The notes under the pieces: generated by a model
What the model was told of the DNA's origin: nothing
Databases searched by the model: none
Seen by the model: only the letters and a program-made list of their open reading frames with translations
Made by a program: the position numbers and the translations under genes
Assembly (NCBI RefSeq): GCF_000495255.1
Contig: NZ_AVAO01000003.1
Span: 62,001-126,000 of the forward strand
Length of the DNA: 64,000 nt
Direction of reading: 5' to 3'
Origin: Candidatus Phytoplasma tritici
Lineage (GTDB): Bacteria; Bacillota_I; Bacilli_A; Acholeplasmatales; Acholeplasmataceae
Shown here: positions 50,769 to 60,578 of the stretch, one piece after another
Layout of the letters: every line of letters starts with the position of its first letter
Numbering within the stretch: the first letter of the stretch is position 1

Positions 50769-53276
50769 ATGTTAATGTTTTTAAAAAAAATATTTAATTC
50801 TTCCAAAAAAGCTTTAAGAAAAGCTAGAACCATAGCTAATAAAGTACAAAATTTAGAAGCCAAAATGGCTTTATTAGATGAAAAAGATTTTGCTATAAAA
50901 ACCGCAGAATTAAAAAAACTCTTTCAAGAAGTAAAAACCCTTAACCAACTTCTCCCCGAAGCCTATGCTCTTGCCAAAGAAGCTACCAAAAGAGTAACGG
51001 GACTTACTCCTTATTACGTTCAAATTTTGGGCGCTGTAATTTTGCACCAAGGAAACATTGCCGAGATGAAAACTGGGGAAGGAAAAACCCTTACTGCCAT
51101 TATGCCTGCTTATCTTAATGCTTTAAGTGGCAACCCCGTTCACATTGTTACAGTCAATGAATACCTAGCTAAAAGAGAATTTGAAGGTAGTATCGGTGAT
51201 GTTTTTCGCTTTTTGGGAATGACGGTAGGACTTAATACCAAAGACAAAAACCACGCACAAAAACAAAAAGCCTATTTATGTGATATTCTCTACACTACTA
51301 ACAGTGAATTAGGGTTTGATTATTTAAGAGACAACATGGAAATTGAAGCTTCTAATTTGGTAATGAAACGCCCTTACAGCTACGCTATTGTTGATGAAGT
51401 AGACTCTATTTTAATTGATGAGGCAAGAACGCCATTAATTATTTCCCAAAGTGTCAAAGAAACTAAAAATTTATACAAAGAAGCACAACGTTTTGTTCGC
51501 ACCCTTAAAAACAGCCATTATCTTATTGAATTAGAAACTAAAACAATTGAACTTACCGAAGAAGGAATTAACAAAGCTGAAAACTTTTTCCAAATTGATA
51601 ATTTATACAACATAGAACATGCCTCTTTACTCCACCACGTCAAAAATGCTCTTAAAGCAGCTTTTACGATGCACAAAGACAAAGATTACTTAGTTGATTA
51701 CAAAGATGGTCAAGTTCTAATTATTGATCAATTTACTGGACGTGTTTTGCCAGGACGACAATTTAGCGACGGTCTTCACCAAGCATTAGAAGCCAAAGAA
51801 GGAGTATTAATTAAAGAAGAAACTTCCATTGGAGCTACTATTACTTATCAAAATTTTTTCCGTCTTTATCACAAATTGTCAGGAATGACAGGAACTGCCA
51901 AAACTGAAGAAGATGAATTTAGAGATATTTATAACATGGAAGTTATCGAAATTCCTACTAATGTTCCTATGGTAAGAATTGATGAACCCGATTTTATTTT
52001 TGTTTCTTTAAAAGAGAAATACGATGCTTTAATTGAAGAAATAACTTCTCGTCATAAAAAAGGACAACCTATTTTAATTGGTACAACTACAGTAGAAGTT
52101 TCTGAAATTATTTCTAAAAAATTAAAAAAACATTCAATTAAACATGAAATTCTAAATGCCAAAAATCACTCTAAAGAAGCAGAAATCATTGCTAAGGCAG
52201 GACTTAAAAACGCAGTTACTATTGCTACTAATATGGCAGGACGTGGAACTGATATTCGTTTAGGCGAAGGTGTTAAAGAATTAGGCGGACTTGCTGTTTT
52301 AGGTACTGAAAGACACGAATCACGAAGAATTGACAATCAATTAAGAGGACGTGCTGGACGTCAAGGAGACCCTGGTTATTCACGCTTTTTTATTTCTAGC
52401 GAAGACGAACTTGCCCAAAGATTTGGTGGAACTAGAATAGAAAAAATTATTTCTTTGCTTCAAAAAATAAGCGATTCTGAAACCAAAACTTCATCTAAAA
52501 TAGTGACTAAATTTTTTACCAAAATACAAAAAAAAGTAGAATCTTCTAATTTTGACTATCGTAAATATCTATTAAAATATGATGATATTTTACGTATTCA
52601 AAGAGAAATTATTTATAACCAAAGAAAAGAAATTCTATTTAGCGATAAAGTAGAACAAATCGTTCAAGATTTAATGAAAAAGACCCTTAATAAAGCTATT
52701 TTTCCATATTTTAACAACAAACCTAAACAATGTCAAACTCAAACTTTAATTACTTTTTTAGAAAATAAATTTTTCCCTAAACAAACCTTTGATTTAGAAG
52801 AAGTACAAGAATTATGCAACAACCCTAAAACAAACTCTCTTGATTCTTTTCAACAGCATTTATTGCAAAAAGTAAAAGCTACTTTACAATCCCAAAAAGA
52901 TTTTTTTGAAAAAGACCCTGAAAAAGCTCAATATTTTGAAAAAGGTCTTAAATGGATTATGTTAAAAATAATTGATAATTACTACCAACACCACATCAAT
53001 GATATGAGTTCTTTAAGACAAGGAATTGGATTTGTAAGTTATGGACAACAAGATTCTTTCATTGAATATCAAAAAGAAGGACAAGTTTTATTCAATAACA
53101 TGATTGCAAAAATTGCAAACGACATTACTTCTACCATTTTAAAGTTTTCTTTCGCAGATAGTTTTCAAATACCTCCCAAACAAAAAGTTTTTTTAAACAA
53201 TGATTCAATCGATGATGAATCTTATAAAAAAAGAAAAACTAGAAAAGTAAGAACTTCTAAAAAACCTTGGAATTAA
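50769..53276 (+). CDS. secA: Preprotein translocase ATPase SecA
   Basis: 835 residues. Walker [17 protein letters not shown]-box-like [18 protein letters not shown], then [14 protein letters not shown], and [17 protein letters not shown] with [10 protein letters not shown]. It drives Sec-dependent export, the route for all signal-peptide proteins in this window. The C-terminus ends [13 protein letters not shown] without the Cys-rich zinc-binding tail that contacts SecB in many bacteria. AAAGGA precedes the ATG. prfB follows after three bases, so the two are likely co-transcribed. Confidence 0.97.
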   Translation: MLMFLKKIFNSSKKALRKARTIANKVQNLEAKMALLDEKDFAIKTAELKKLFQEVKTLNQLLPEAYALAKEATKRVTGLTPYYVQILGAVILHQGNIAEMKTGEGKTLTAIMPAYLNALSGNPVHIVTVNEYLAKREFEGSIGDVFRFLGMTVGLNTKDKNHAQKQKAYLCDILYTTNSELGFDYLRDNMEIEASNLVMKRPYSYAIVDEVDSILIDEARTPLIISQSVKETKNLYKEAQRFVRTLKNSHYLIELETKTIELTEEGINKAENFFQIDNLYNIEHASLLHHVKNALKAAFTMHKDKDYLVDYKDGQVLIIDQFTGRVLPGRQFSDGLHQALEAKEGVLIKEETSIGATITYQNFFRLYHKLSGMTGTAKTEEDEFRDIYNMEVIEIPTNVPMVRIDEPDFIFVSLKEKYDALIEEITSRHKKGQPILIGTTTVEVSEIISKKLKKHSIKHEILNAKNHSKEAEIIAKAGLKNAVTIATNMAGRGTDIRLGEGVKELGGLAVLGTERHESRRIDNQLRGRAGRQGDPGYSRFFISSEDELAQRFGGTRIEKIISLLQKISDSETKTSSKIVTKFFTKIQKKVESSNFDYRKYLLKYDDILRIQREIIYNQRKEILFSDKVEQIVQDLMKKTLNKAIFPYFNNKPKQCQTQTLITFLENKFFPKQTFDLEEVQELCNNPKTNSLDSFQQHLLQKVKATLQSQKDFFEKDPEKAQYFEKGLKWIMLKIIDNYYQHHINDMSSLRQGIGFVSYGQQDSFIEYQKEGQVLFNNMIAKIANDITSTILKFSFADSFQIPPKQKVFLNNDSIDDESYKKRKTRKVRTSKKPWN

Positions 53277-53279
53277 TTT

Positions 53280-54392
53280 GTGGAAAAATACGAAATTAAT
53301 CAAATTTTACAAAAATTGAACCAAAACCTTCAAGATTTTAAACAAGCCTTTAATTTAAAAAAAACTAATCAAATAATTGAGAAATTAAATTGCGCCATGC
53401 AAAAAGAAGATTTTTGGCAAGACCCCCAAAAAGCTGTCACAATAAGCCAACAATTCAATGACTTGCAAGACAAAAAAACTACTTTAGAAACTTTAGAACA
53501 AAATTATTTAGATCTAGAAACTTTATTTAACTTAAATGAAATCCCAAATGAAACTTCTGCTTTATTAGAAGAAGAACTAAAAAACCTTACTAAATCTTTT
53601 TTTGATTTCAAAATTAAAATTTTTTTGAATCAACCTTATGATATTAATAACGCTATTTTGTTATTTCATCCAGGAGCAGGAGGTACTGAATCACAAGATT
53701 GGTGCGAAATGCTTTTCCGTATGTATCAAAAATACGCTCAAAAAAAGAATTTTAAAACCGAAATTCTTGATTATCAACTAGGTGAAGGAGCAGGAATCAA
53801 ATCAGCTACTTTATTAATTAAAGGAACTTATGCTTATGGTTATCTAAAAGCGGAAAAAGGAGTTCATCGTTTGGTAAGAATTTCTCCTTTTGATGCTAAT
53901 TCCAAAAGACATACTTCTTTTGTAGCTTGCGATGTTTTACCAGAAATTAACGAAGAAATCAAAATTAATTTAAAAACAGAAGATCTTAAAATCGATGTTT
54001 TTAGAAGTAGTGGTGCAGGCGGACAACACGTAAATACTACGGATTCAGCAGTAAGAATAACTCATTTGCCAACAGGATTAGTAGTGGGTTGTCAAAATGA
54101 ACGTAGTCAGATCAAAAACAAAGAAAAAGCTTTGCAAATGCTAAAAACTAAATTATTTCAATTAGCATCAAAACAACAAAAAGAAGAAAATGCTAAAAAA
54201 TTTCAAAGCGAACAAAAAGAAAATGGTTGGGGTTCTCAAATTAGAAGCTATGTTTTTCACCCTTATAAAATGGTTAAAGATCACCGCACTAATCAAGAAA
54301 TTTTTCAATTAGAACAAGTAATGGATGGAAACATCGATGAATTTATTAATGGATATTTAACCAAAATACCTATTAGTTCTCCTCATGAATAA
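53280..54392 (+). CDS. prfB: Peptide chain release factor 2
   Basis: 370 residues from a GTG three bases beyond the secA stop. RF2 features: stop-reading tripeptide SPF in LVRISPFDAN and catalytic GGQ in SSGAGGQHVNTTDSAV. RF2 reads UAA and UGA, consistent with UGA being a stop in phytoplasmas but not in most other Mollicutes. The frame is continuous from its start, so the in-frame TGA and slippery site that autoregulate prfB in many bacteria are absent. Confidence 0.96.
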   Translation: MEKYEINQILQKLNQNLQDFKQAFNLKKTNQIIEKLNCAMQKEDFWQDPQKAVTISQQFNDLQDKKTTLETLEQNYLDLETLFNLNEIPNETSALLEEELKNLTKSFFDFKIKIFLNQPYDINNAILLFHPGAGGTESQDWCEMLFRMYQKYAQKKNFKTEILDYQLGEGAGIKSATLLIKGTYAYGYLKAEKGVHRLVRISPFDANSKRHTSFVACDVLPEINEEIKINLKTEDLKIDVFRSSGAGGQHVNTTDSAVRITHLPTGLVVGCQNERSQIKNKEKALQMLKTKLFQLASKQQKEENAKKFQSEQKENGWGSQIRSYVFHPYKMVKDHRTNQEIFQLEQVMDGNIDEFINGYLTKIPISSPHE

Positions 54393-54828
54393 AAAATAAA
54401 AATACAAAGTTAATTGAAGTTTTTTAATCAATAACCCAATATAAAAAAATAATTATAGGAAAAGCCAGGATAAAAAGACATTCCAAAGAATAATAATTCC
54501 ACAAAGGTCTTGTTTTGGGTTTTCTTTTTGTCTTGTCTTAGAATGATTTTAATATTTTATTTTTTGAAAACAACAAAGAACACTATTTTCATTAAAAACG
54601 CTCCCTTTATTATTTAATTGTTATTGATTTTTAAACATTTTTTAATTTACTGAAATATCTTTCGTTTTAATTAAAATCTCCAAAAGATTTTTTTAATAAT
54701 TCATCAAAAAACATTTTTTCCATCTTTTTTATCAAAAATACTTGACAATTCAGTTATTTTATGTAATAATGTTTAGGATGAACTTTTTAATTTACGATTA
54801 ATAAAAAAATAGAAAGTGGGTTTTTATT
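54393..54828. other. Intergenic region before rpsP
   Basis: About 435 bases. Its 3' part carries the rpsP promoter; the rest is AT-rich with no feature I can defend. Confidence 0.6.
54742..54770 (+). promoter_or_regulatory. rpsP promoter
   Basis: Consensus TTGACA at 54742-54747 and TAATAAT at 54764-54770, a 16-17-base spacing, about 60 bases before the start codon. Confidence 0.8.
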
Positions 54829-55092
54829 ATGGCAATAAAAATGCGTTTACAACGTTTCGGAGTGCATAAAAGACCTTTTTACAGAGTAGTTGCAAGTGAA
54901 TCTAAAAATGCTAGAGATGGTAAATTTTTAGAAATTTTAGGAACTTATGACACTATTTTAGATATTGTTGAATTAGACCACAACAAATTACAAAAATGGT
55001 TATCAAATGGCGCTCAACCAACCAAAACAGTCAAAAAAGTATTTAAAAAAAGTAAATTTGTTGCAAAAACTAAAATTAAAGTTGAAAAATAA
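54829..55092 (+). CDS. rpsP: 30S ribosomal protein S16
   Basis: 87 residues with the family start AIKMRLQRFGVHKRPFYRVV and the motif LGTYD. Part of the small ribosomal subunit. GAAAGTGGG lies upstream of the ATG and a strong promoter precedes it. First gene of rpsP-trmD-rplS. Confidence 0.96.
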   Translation: MAIKMRLQRFGVHKRPFYRVVASESKNARDGKFLEILGTYDTILDIVELDHNKLQKWLSNGAQPTKTVKKVFKKSKFVAKTKIKVEK

Positions 55093-55125
55093 TTTTTTTC
55101 TCAAAATGTTTAAAAACTAAATTTT

Positions 55126-55854
55126 ATGATTATTGAAATTATAACTATTTTTCCTCTTTTTTTTAAAAGTTTTTGCGAAAATTCCATTATTAAAAGAGCT
55201 TTAGAACAAAAAAAAGTTCAAATAAAGCTTCATGATTTAAGAATTTATAGTTCAAATAAACATAATCAATTAGATGATAGTGTTTATGGAGGAGGAGTTG
55301 GAATGTTGCTTTCTTTCCCTCCTTTTTTTGATTGTCTGCAAAAAATAAAAACTCCTCAAAGTAAAGTTATTTTATTATCTCCTCAAGGACAAATTTTTAA
55401 TCAAATACATGCCACTAATTTTGCCCAAAAAGAAACTCATTTAATTATTTTATGCGGTAATTATGAAGGAGTTGATGCAAGAATATTGCAATATATTGAT
55501 TCAGAAATTTCCATAGGTGATTATGTTTTGACAGGAGGAGAAATCGCTGCTATTGTTTTAGTTGATGCAATTACAAGACTGATTCCAGGAGTTATAAAAG
55601 AACAATCTTATCTTGAAGATTCCCATCAACAAGGTTTGCTTAAATATCCTCAATACACCCGCCCTAAAAATTATTTGAATCACGAAGTGCCTGCTATTTT
55701 GTTATCTGGAAACCATGCTAAAATAAGATGTTGGCGCCAAAAAGAAAGTTTAAAAACAACTTTGCAAAAAAGACCTGATCTTTTGGAAAATAAAAAATTA
55801 ACTTTAGAACAAACCAAACTTTTAACAGAAATTAAACAAGAATTACAAAAATAA
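55126..55854 (+). CDS. trmD: tRNA (guanine-37-N1)-methyltransferase
   Basis: 242 residues. SPOUT knot motifs are [21 protein letters not shown] and [20 protein letters not shown]. It methylates G37 of tRNAs with G36 to prevent frameshifting. It lies 33 bases after rpsP; rimM, which often sits between them, is absent here. Confidence 0.96.
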   Translation: MIIEIITIFPLFFKSFCENSIIKRALEQKKVQIKLHDLRIYSSNKHNQLDDSVYGGGVGMLLSFPPFFDCLQKIKTPQSKVILLSPQGQIFNQIHATNFAQKETHLIILCGNYEGVDARILQYIDSEISIGDYVLTGGEIAAIVLVDAITRLIPGVIKEQSYLEDSHQQGLLKYPQYTRPKNYLNHEVPAILLSGNHAKIRCWRQKESLKTTLQKRPDLLENKKLTLEQTKLLTEIKQELQK

Positions 55855-55895
55855 TACAAAAATTATTTGTTTGAATTCAACAAAGGAGCAAAATT

Positions 55896-56252
55896 ATGTC
55901 TCAATTAAAAGGACAAAATTTAATAGAATCAGTTAATCAACATCAACTTAAAGATGTCCCTTTTTTCAAACCTGGAGATACAGTTAAAGTGTTTATCAAA
56001 ATTGATGAAGGAAACCGTAAAAGGGTTCAAATTTTTGAAGGTTTAGTTATTAAACGTCAAGGAAGATTAGTTACAGAAACTTTTACTGTAAGAAAAATAT
56101 TTGCTGGTGTAGGAATTGAATTAACTTTCCCAGTACATTCCCCTAATAACGAAAAAATAGAAGTAGTTCGTCGTGGTATCGTTCGTCGCGCCAAATTGCA
56201 TTATGTTCGCAACCTTTCTTCTAAAGCTTCTCGCATTAAAGAAAAAAAATAA
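55896..56252 (+). CDS. rplS: 50S ribosomal protein L19
   Basis: 118 residues: [32 protein letters not shown], and [20 protein letters not shown] are classic L19. AAAGGAGC precedes the ATG. It sits at the 30S-50S interface. Last gene of the rpsP operon. Confidence 0.96.
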   Translation: MSQLKGQNLIESVNQHQLKDVPFFKPGDTVKVFIKIDEGNRKRVQIFEGLVIKRQGRLVTETFTVRKIFAGVGIELTFPVHSPNNEKIEVVRRGIVRRAKLHYVRNLSSKASRIKEKK

Positions 56253-56419
56253 AATGTATTTTTTTTAACAAAAAACTTTTAATAAATATTTTTTAAATAT
56301 ATTTTTCAACCCCTTTTTTTTGATAAACAAAATTTAGAAAATTATTAAAAACAACCCTATTTTAATGATTTTTCTCAAAACTCAGAAAATTATTTCTAAA
56401 AATAAAATAGGAGCCCAAA

Positions 56420-57661
56420 ATGTCTTTTTATGAAGAATTAAAATGGCGTAATTTAATTAAAGATTGTAGCAACGAAACACAAGTTAAAGAATTATTAGAC
56501 AAAAACCAAGTTAAGTTTTACTGTGGGTTTGATCCTACTTCTAATTCTTTAACAGTGGGTCATTTAGTTCAAATAACAATGATTTTATTAATGCAAAGAC
56601 AAGGGCATCTACCTGTTATTTTAGTTGGTGGGGCTACAGGTTTAATAGGAGACCCCAAAGAAACCGAAGAAAGAAAATTATTATCTTTAGAAAATTCATT
56701 ACAAAATGCTAAAAGTATTGAATCTCAACTCAAAAACATATTGTTAAACAAACAAGTAGAATTTGTTAATAATTATCAATGGCTTTCTCAAATAGATATC
56801 ATTTCTTTTCTCAGAAACTACGGAAAACTTTTTAACATTAACTATATGCTTTCCAAACACGCAGTAGCAAAAAGACTTGCTTCTGGTATCTCTTTTACTG
56901 AATTTTCTTATATGATTTTGCAATCTTTAGATTTTCATCATTTATACAAAAATAATAAAGTTAGATTACAATTAGGTGGTTCTGATCAATGGGGAAATAT
57001 CACAAGCGGACTAGAACTCATTAGAAAATTAGAAAAAAAATCCGATGCCCTAGGAATTAGTACTACTCTTTTGTTAAATTCAGATGGTACTAAATTTGGC
57101 AAAAGTGAAAAAGGGGTTTTATGGGTAAATCCTTCAATGACTTCACCTTACGAAATTTATCAATATTTTTTAAATGTTTCTGATAAAGAAGTAATCAATT
57201 ATTTAAAAATGCTTACTTTAATCCCCAAGCAAGAAATTTTGGAATTAGAAAAAAAAACCTTGGAAAATCCCCAACAAAGATCAGCTCAAAAAGCTCTCAC
57301 CCAAAGCATTATTACTTTAATTCATTCCTCAGATATTTTGCAAGAATGTATAAAAACTAACCAAATTTTATTTTCTAATGCTAAAAAACAATCTTTCCAG
57401 AAAAAAGATTTTATTTTATTACAAAAAACTTTGTTTTGTCATTTCATAAAAGAAGATATTTTATTAGTTGATGCTTTAGTTCAAACAAAACTGGCAACTT
57501 CTAAAAGCGAAGCTCGTGAATTTATCAAAGACAACACAATTAAATTATTTAATCAAAAAATAAAATCCCTTGATTTTGTAATAACAAAAGGAAACACTTT
57601 ATTTGGTAAATATGTCCTTTTGAAAAAAGGAAAAAAAAATAACACTTTAATAGTCTTTTAA
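56420..57661 (+). CDS. tyrS: Tyrosyl-tRNA synthetase
   Basis: 413 residues, class I. The HIGH-like site is TVGH in FDPTSNSLTVGHLV, the KMSKS-like site is KFGKS, and GGSDQWGNITSG binds tyrosine. C-terminal S4-like RNA-binding domain includes KSEAREFIKDNTI. Charges tRNA-Tyr. AGGAGC precedes the ATG. Confidence 0.97.
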   Translation: MSFYEELKWRNLIKDCSNETQVKELLDKNQVKFYCGFDPTSNSLTVGHLVQITMILLMQRQGHLPVILVGGATGLIGDPKETEERKLLSLENSLQNAKSIESQLKNILLNKQVEFVNNYQWLSQIDIISFLRNYGKLFNINYMLSKHAVAKRLASGISFTEFSYMILQSLDFHHLYKNNKVRLQLGGSDQWGNITSGLELIRKLEKKSDALGISTTLLLNSDGTKFGKSEKGVLWVNPSMTSPYEIYQYFLNVSDKEVINYLKMLTLIPKQEILELEKKTLENPQQRSAQKALTQSIITLIHSSDILQECIKTNQILFSNAKKQSFQKKDFILLQKTLFCHFIKEDILLVDALVQTKLATSKSEAREFIKDNTIKLFNQKIKSLDFVITKGNTLFGKYVLLKKGKKNNTLIVF

Positions 57662-57737
57662 TTATTAACAATTTTTTATTTATTTTATTAATTCATTTAT
57701 GAAAAAATATGTTTTAACAAATTAAGAGGTTTACAAA

Positions 57738-58943
57738 ATGCAAAATAATCCTTTTCGCTGTCTTTTTCCAATTTTCAAAACTAACCCTAAGCTTGTTTAC
57801 TTTGATAATGCTGCTACTTCTTTAAAACCTCAAAAAGTGATAGATGAATTGACTAGATTTTATAATACAAACGGACTTAATACCAAATCTTTTGGAGTTT
57901 TGTCTCATCAAAACACTTTACTAATGAACGAAACAAGAATTAAAACAGCTAATTTTATTAATTCTAAACCAGAAGAAATTATTTTTACCAAAGGAACTAC
58001 TGATTCTTTAAATATATTAGCTCAAAGCTTAGGAGAAACCCTTCAAGAAGGTGATGAAATTATTACATCAGAATTGGAACATAATTCTTCTGTACTTCCT
58101 TGGGTTAAACAAGCTAAATTAAAAAAAGCAAAATTAATTTTTGTTCCCCTAAACGAACAAAATCAAATAACTGTAGAAAATTTTGCTAAGGTTTTAACAA
58201 ACAAAACTAAAATAGTTGTTTTAACTCATGTTTCTAATTTACTAGGGTACGAAACTCCCATTAAAAAAATAACAACTTTAGCTCACCAAAAAAACGTTTT
58301 AGTTATTTTAGATGCTGCCCAATCATCAAGTCACCTACCCATAGACGTTAAATTTTTAGATGTAGATTTTTTAGCATTTTCATCACACAAATTATACGGC
58401 CCTTTTGGAATAGGAATTTTGTTTGGTAAAAATCATTTATTAGAACAATTGCAACCTCCTTCATTTGGAGGAACTTCAATTAAAGAATTTTCTTTAAAAC
58501 ATTTTTTACTCAATGAAGGTCCTAATAAATTTGAATCAGGAACTCCTAATATTTCAGGAATTCTTGCTTTCAAAAAAGCTTTGGAATTTGTGGAAGAAAT
58601 TGGTTTTGAAAACATCCAAAAACATGAAAAAAAGATTTATCAAAATATAATAAAAGAATTAAAGCAAATTCCTAATATTACAATTTACAATAACCAAATT
58701 TTTTCTAATATCATTACTTTTAACTTTAATCAAATTCATGCCCACGATGCAGAAGTTTTTTTAGCTCAGGAAAATATTTATGTAAGAACTGGTAGATGTT
58801 GTGCTTTTTTAGCTACTCAAAAATTAAAACAAACAAGTATAATTAGAGTTTCTATAGGTATCCATAACAACCAAGAAGACATTGATATTTTAATTAAAAA
58901 CTTAAAAAAAACGCAAACTTTCTTCTCCAAATTTAATAAATAA
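57738..58943 (+). CDS. sufS: Cysteine desulfurase SufS
   Basis: 401 residues, PLP-dependent. VYFDNAATSLKPQKVI at the N-terminus, the PLP lysine in FSSHKLYGPFGIGIL, and the catalytic Cys in VRTGRCCAF mark group II SufS. Takes sulfur from cysteine and passes it to SufU. sufU follows 21 bases later, forming a minimal Fe-S cluster operon. Confidence 0.95.
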   Translation: MQNNPFRCLFPIFKTNPKLVYFDNAATSLKPQKVIDELTRFYNTNGLNTKSFGVLSHQNTLLMNETRIKTANFINSKPEEIIFTKGTTDSLNILAQSLGETLQEGDEIITSELEHNSSVLPWVKQAKLKKAKLIFVPLNEQNQITVENFAKVLTNKTKIVVLTHVSNLLGYETPIKKITTLAHQKNVLVILDAAQSSSHLPIDVKFLDVDFLAFSSHKLYGPFGIGILFGKNHLLEQLQPPSFGGTSIKEFSLKHFLLNEGPNKFESGTPNISGILAFKKALEFVEEIGFENIQKHEKKIYQNIIKELKQIPNITIYNNQIFSNIITFNFNQIHAHDAEVFLAQENIYVRTGRCCAFLATQKLKQTSIIRVSIGIHNNQEDIDILIKNLKKTQTFFSKFNK

Positions 58944-58964
58944 CTCCAAACTAAAGGCATTAAA

Positions 58965-59408
58965 ATGTTAGAAATAAATAAATTATATCGTGATTTAATC
59001 ATTAAACATTATCAAGAACCTCAAAATTGGGGACTTTCTCAAGACCCTGATTTTATAAACATAACTAATAAAAATGTTTCTTGTGGTGATTCTATTTCAT
59101 TACAAATCAAAATCTCAAATCCAAAATTAATAGATATTAAATATGAAACTCAAGCTTGTGCTATTTGTCTTGCTTCAGCAAGTTTGATGTCTATACATCT
59201 TAAAAATATAGAAATTTCAAAAATATTAGAAAAAATAAACCATTTTTTAGCTATGATTAATAATCAAATATATGATGAAACTCAAATTGATAAAGAATTA
59301 CTATTATTTAAACATTTTATTAATTTTCCTGGAAGAGTTGTTTGTATAAGTCTTCCTTGGAAAGCTTTACAACAAGTAATTAAAGCACACAATAAAAAAA
59401 GTTATTAA
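58965..59408 (+). CDS. sufU: Fe-S cluster assembly/sulfur-transfer protein SufU
   Basis: 147 residues. NKLYRDLIIKHYQEPQNWG at the start, first ligand Cys in SCGDSI, second in ACAICLASASLM, third in RVVCISLPW. Fits SufU, the zinc-dependent sulfur acceptor of SufS in Firmicutes. No sufBCD genes are in this window. Confidence 0.92.
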   Translation: MLEINKLYRDLIIKHYQEPQNWGLSQDPDFINITNKNVSCGDSISLQIKISNPKLIDIKYETQACAICLASASLMSIHLKNIEISKILEKINHFLAMINNQIYDETQIDKELLLFKHFINFPGRVVCISLPWKALQQVIKAHNKKSY

Positions 59409-59410
59409 AT

Positions 59411-59443
59411 AAAAAAGACAACCCTAAAAAGGTTGTCTTTTTT
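59411..59443. terminator. Bidirectional terminator between sufU and trpS
   Basis: Thirteen-base stem AAAAAAGACAACC / GGTTGTCTTTTTT with a seven-base loop, flanked by T runs on both strands; it lies between convergent genes. Confidence 0.95.
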
Positions 59444-59462
59444 ATTTAATATATATTATACA

Positions 59463-60470
59463 TCAAAATCTTGAAATACCTAATTTTTTTCGCACCTGTT
59501 CGATTTTTTTATCTGCAATCAAGGAAGCTTTTTGGGCTCCTTTATTTAAAATATCATCCAATTTTGCACTATTAATTAATTGATAAAATTTTTGTTGCAA
59601 AGGCACAACAAATTTAATTATTTCTTCACCAACTTTATCTTTTAACTCTTTATAATTACTTTTTTGAAAAAGTTTTTCACTTTCAAAAATACTAATTTGC
59701 TTTAAAGAAGCATAAATGGTTAAAAGATTAGAAATTCCAGATTTATTTTCTGGATCATATTTAATTATTTTTTGGGAATCTGTAACAGTTTGGGCAATTT
59801 TACTTTTAATTATTTGAGGATTATCCAAAAGTAAAATATAGCTTTTAGGATTTTCTTTATCACTTTTACTCATTTTTTTCAAAGGATTTTGCAAAGATTT
59901 TATTTTTGAACCCAAAGGATTAAAAAAAGGTTCCGGAACAACAAAAGTATTACCATATAAATTGTTAAATCTTTTAGCCAAGGTTTTAGTTAATTCTAAA
60001 TGTTGTTTTTGATCTTTGCCGATAGGCACTAAATTTGCATCATACATCAAAATATCAGCTGCCATTAATGTGGGGTAAGTAAATAAAGAAGTTCTTATAC
60101 CTTCTGCATTAATTTTGCTTTTTTCCTTATATTGAATCATTCTTTGTAGTTCAGAAAAATAAGAAGTGCATTCCAAGAGATAACCCAAATAAGTATGTTG
60201 TGTTACTTCAGATTGAACAAACAAATTTATTTTTTCATGATCAAACCCTGATGCCAAATAAAGAGCTGCTATTTTTTTGATTTGTTGTTTTAGTGTTTGG
60301 GGTTCTTGATAAAAAGTAAGGGCATGCAAGTCAGCTATAAAAAGATAAAAATCAAAATTTTTTAAGTTTTGTTGTAAATATAACAAAGGTTTCAAAACTC
60401 CAATATAATTTCCTAAAGTAAGATCACCTGTTGGTTTGATTCCTGACACTAATCTTTTATTTGGTATCAA
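59463..60470 (-). CDS. trpS: Tryptophanyl-tRNA synthetase
   Basis: 335 residues, class I. HIGH-like site in SGIKPTGDLTLGNYIG, KMSKS in PLKKMSKSDKENPK, and MAADILMYDANLVPIGKDQ. The start is TTG, backed by AGGAGGT about seven bases upstream. Charges the UGG tRNA-Trp; in this lineage UGA remains a stop. Confidence 0.97.
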   Translation of the reverse strand: MIPNKRLVSGIKPTGDLTLGNYIGVLKPLLYLQQNLKNFDFYLFIADLHALTFYQEPQTLKQQIKKIAALYLASGFDHEKINLFVQSEVTQHTYLGYLLECTSYFSELQRMIQYKEKSKINAEGIRTSLFTYPTLMAADILMYDANLVPIGKDQKQHLELTKTLAKRFNNLYGNTFVVPEPFFNPLGSKIKSLQNPLKKMSKSDKENPKSYILLLDNPQIIKSKIAQTVTDSQKIIKYDPENKSGISNLLTIYASLKQISIFESEKLFQKSNYKELKDKVGEEIIKFVVPLQQKFYQLINSAKLDDILNKGAQKASLIADKKIEQVRKKLGISRF

Positions 60471-60578
60471 TTTTAGTACCTCCTTTTTTATTTTTTTAAA
60501 AATGATTTATTATAGCGAAATCTTCTTTAATATTTTTGTGGATTGAACCAAATTTATTTATTATTCGTTTTTTTAATT

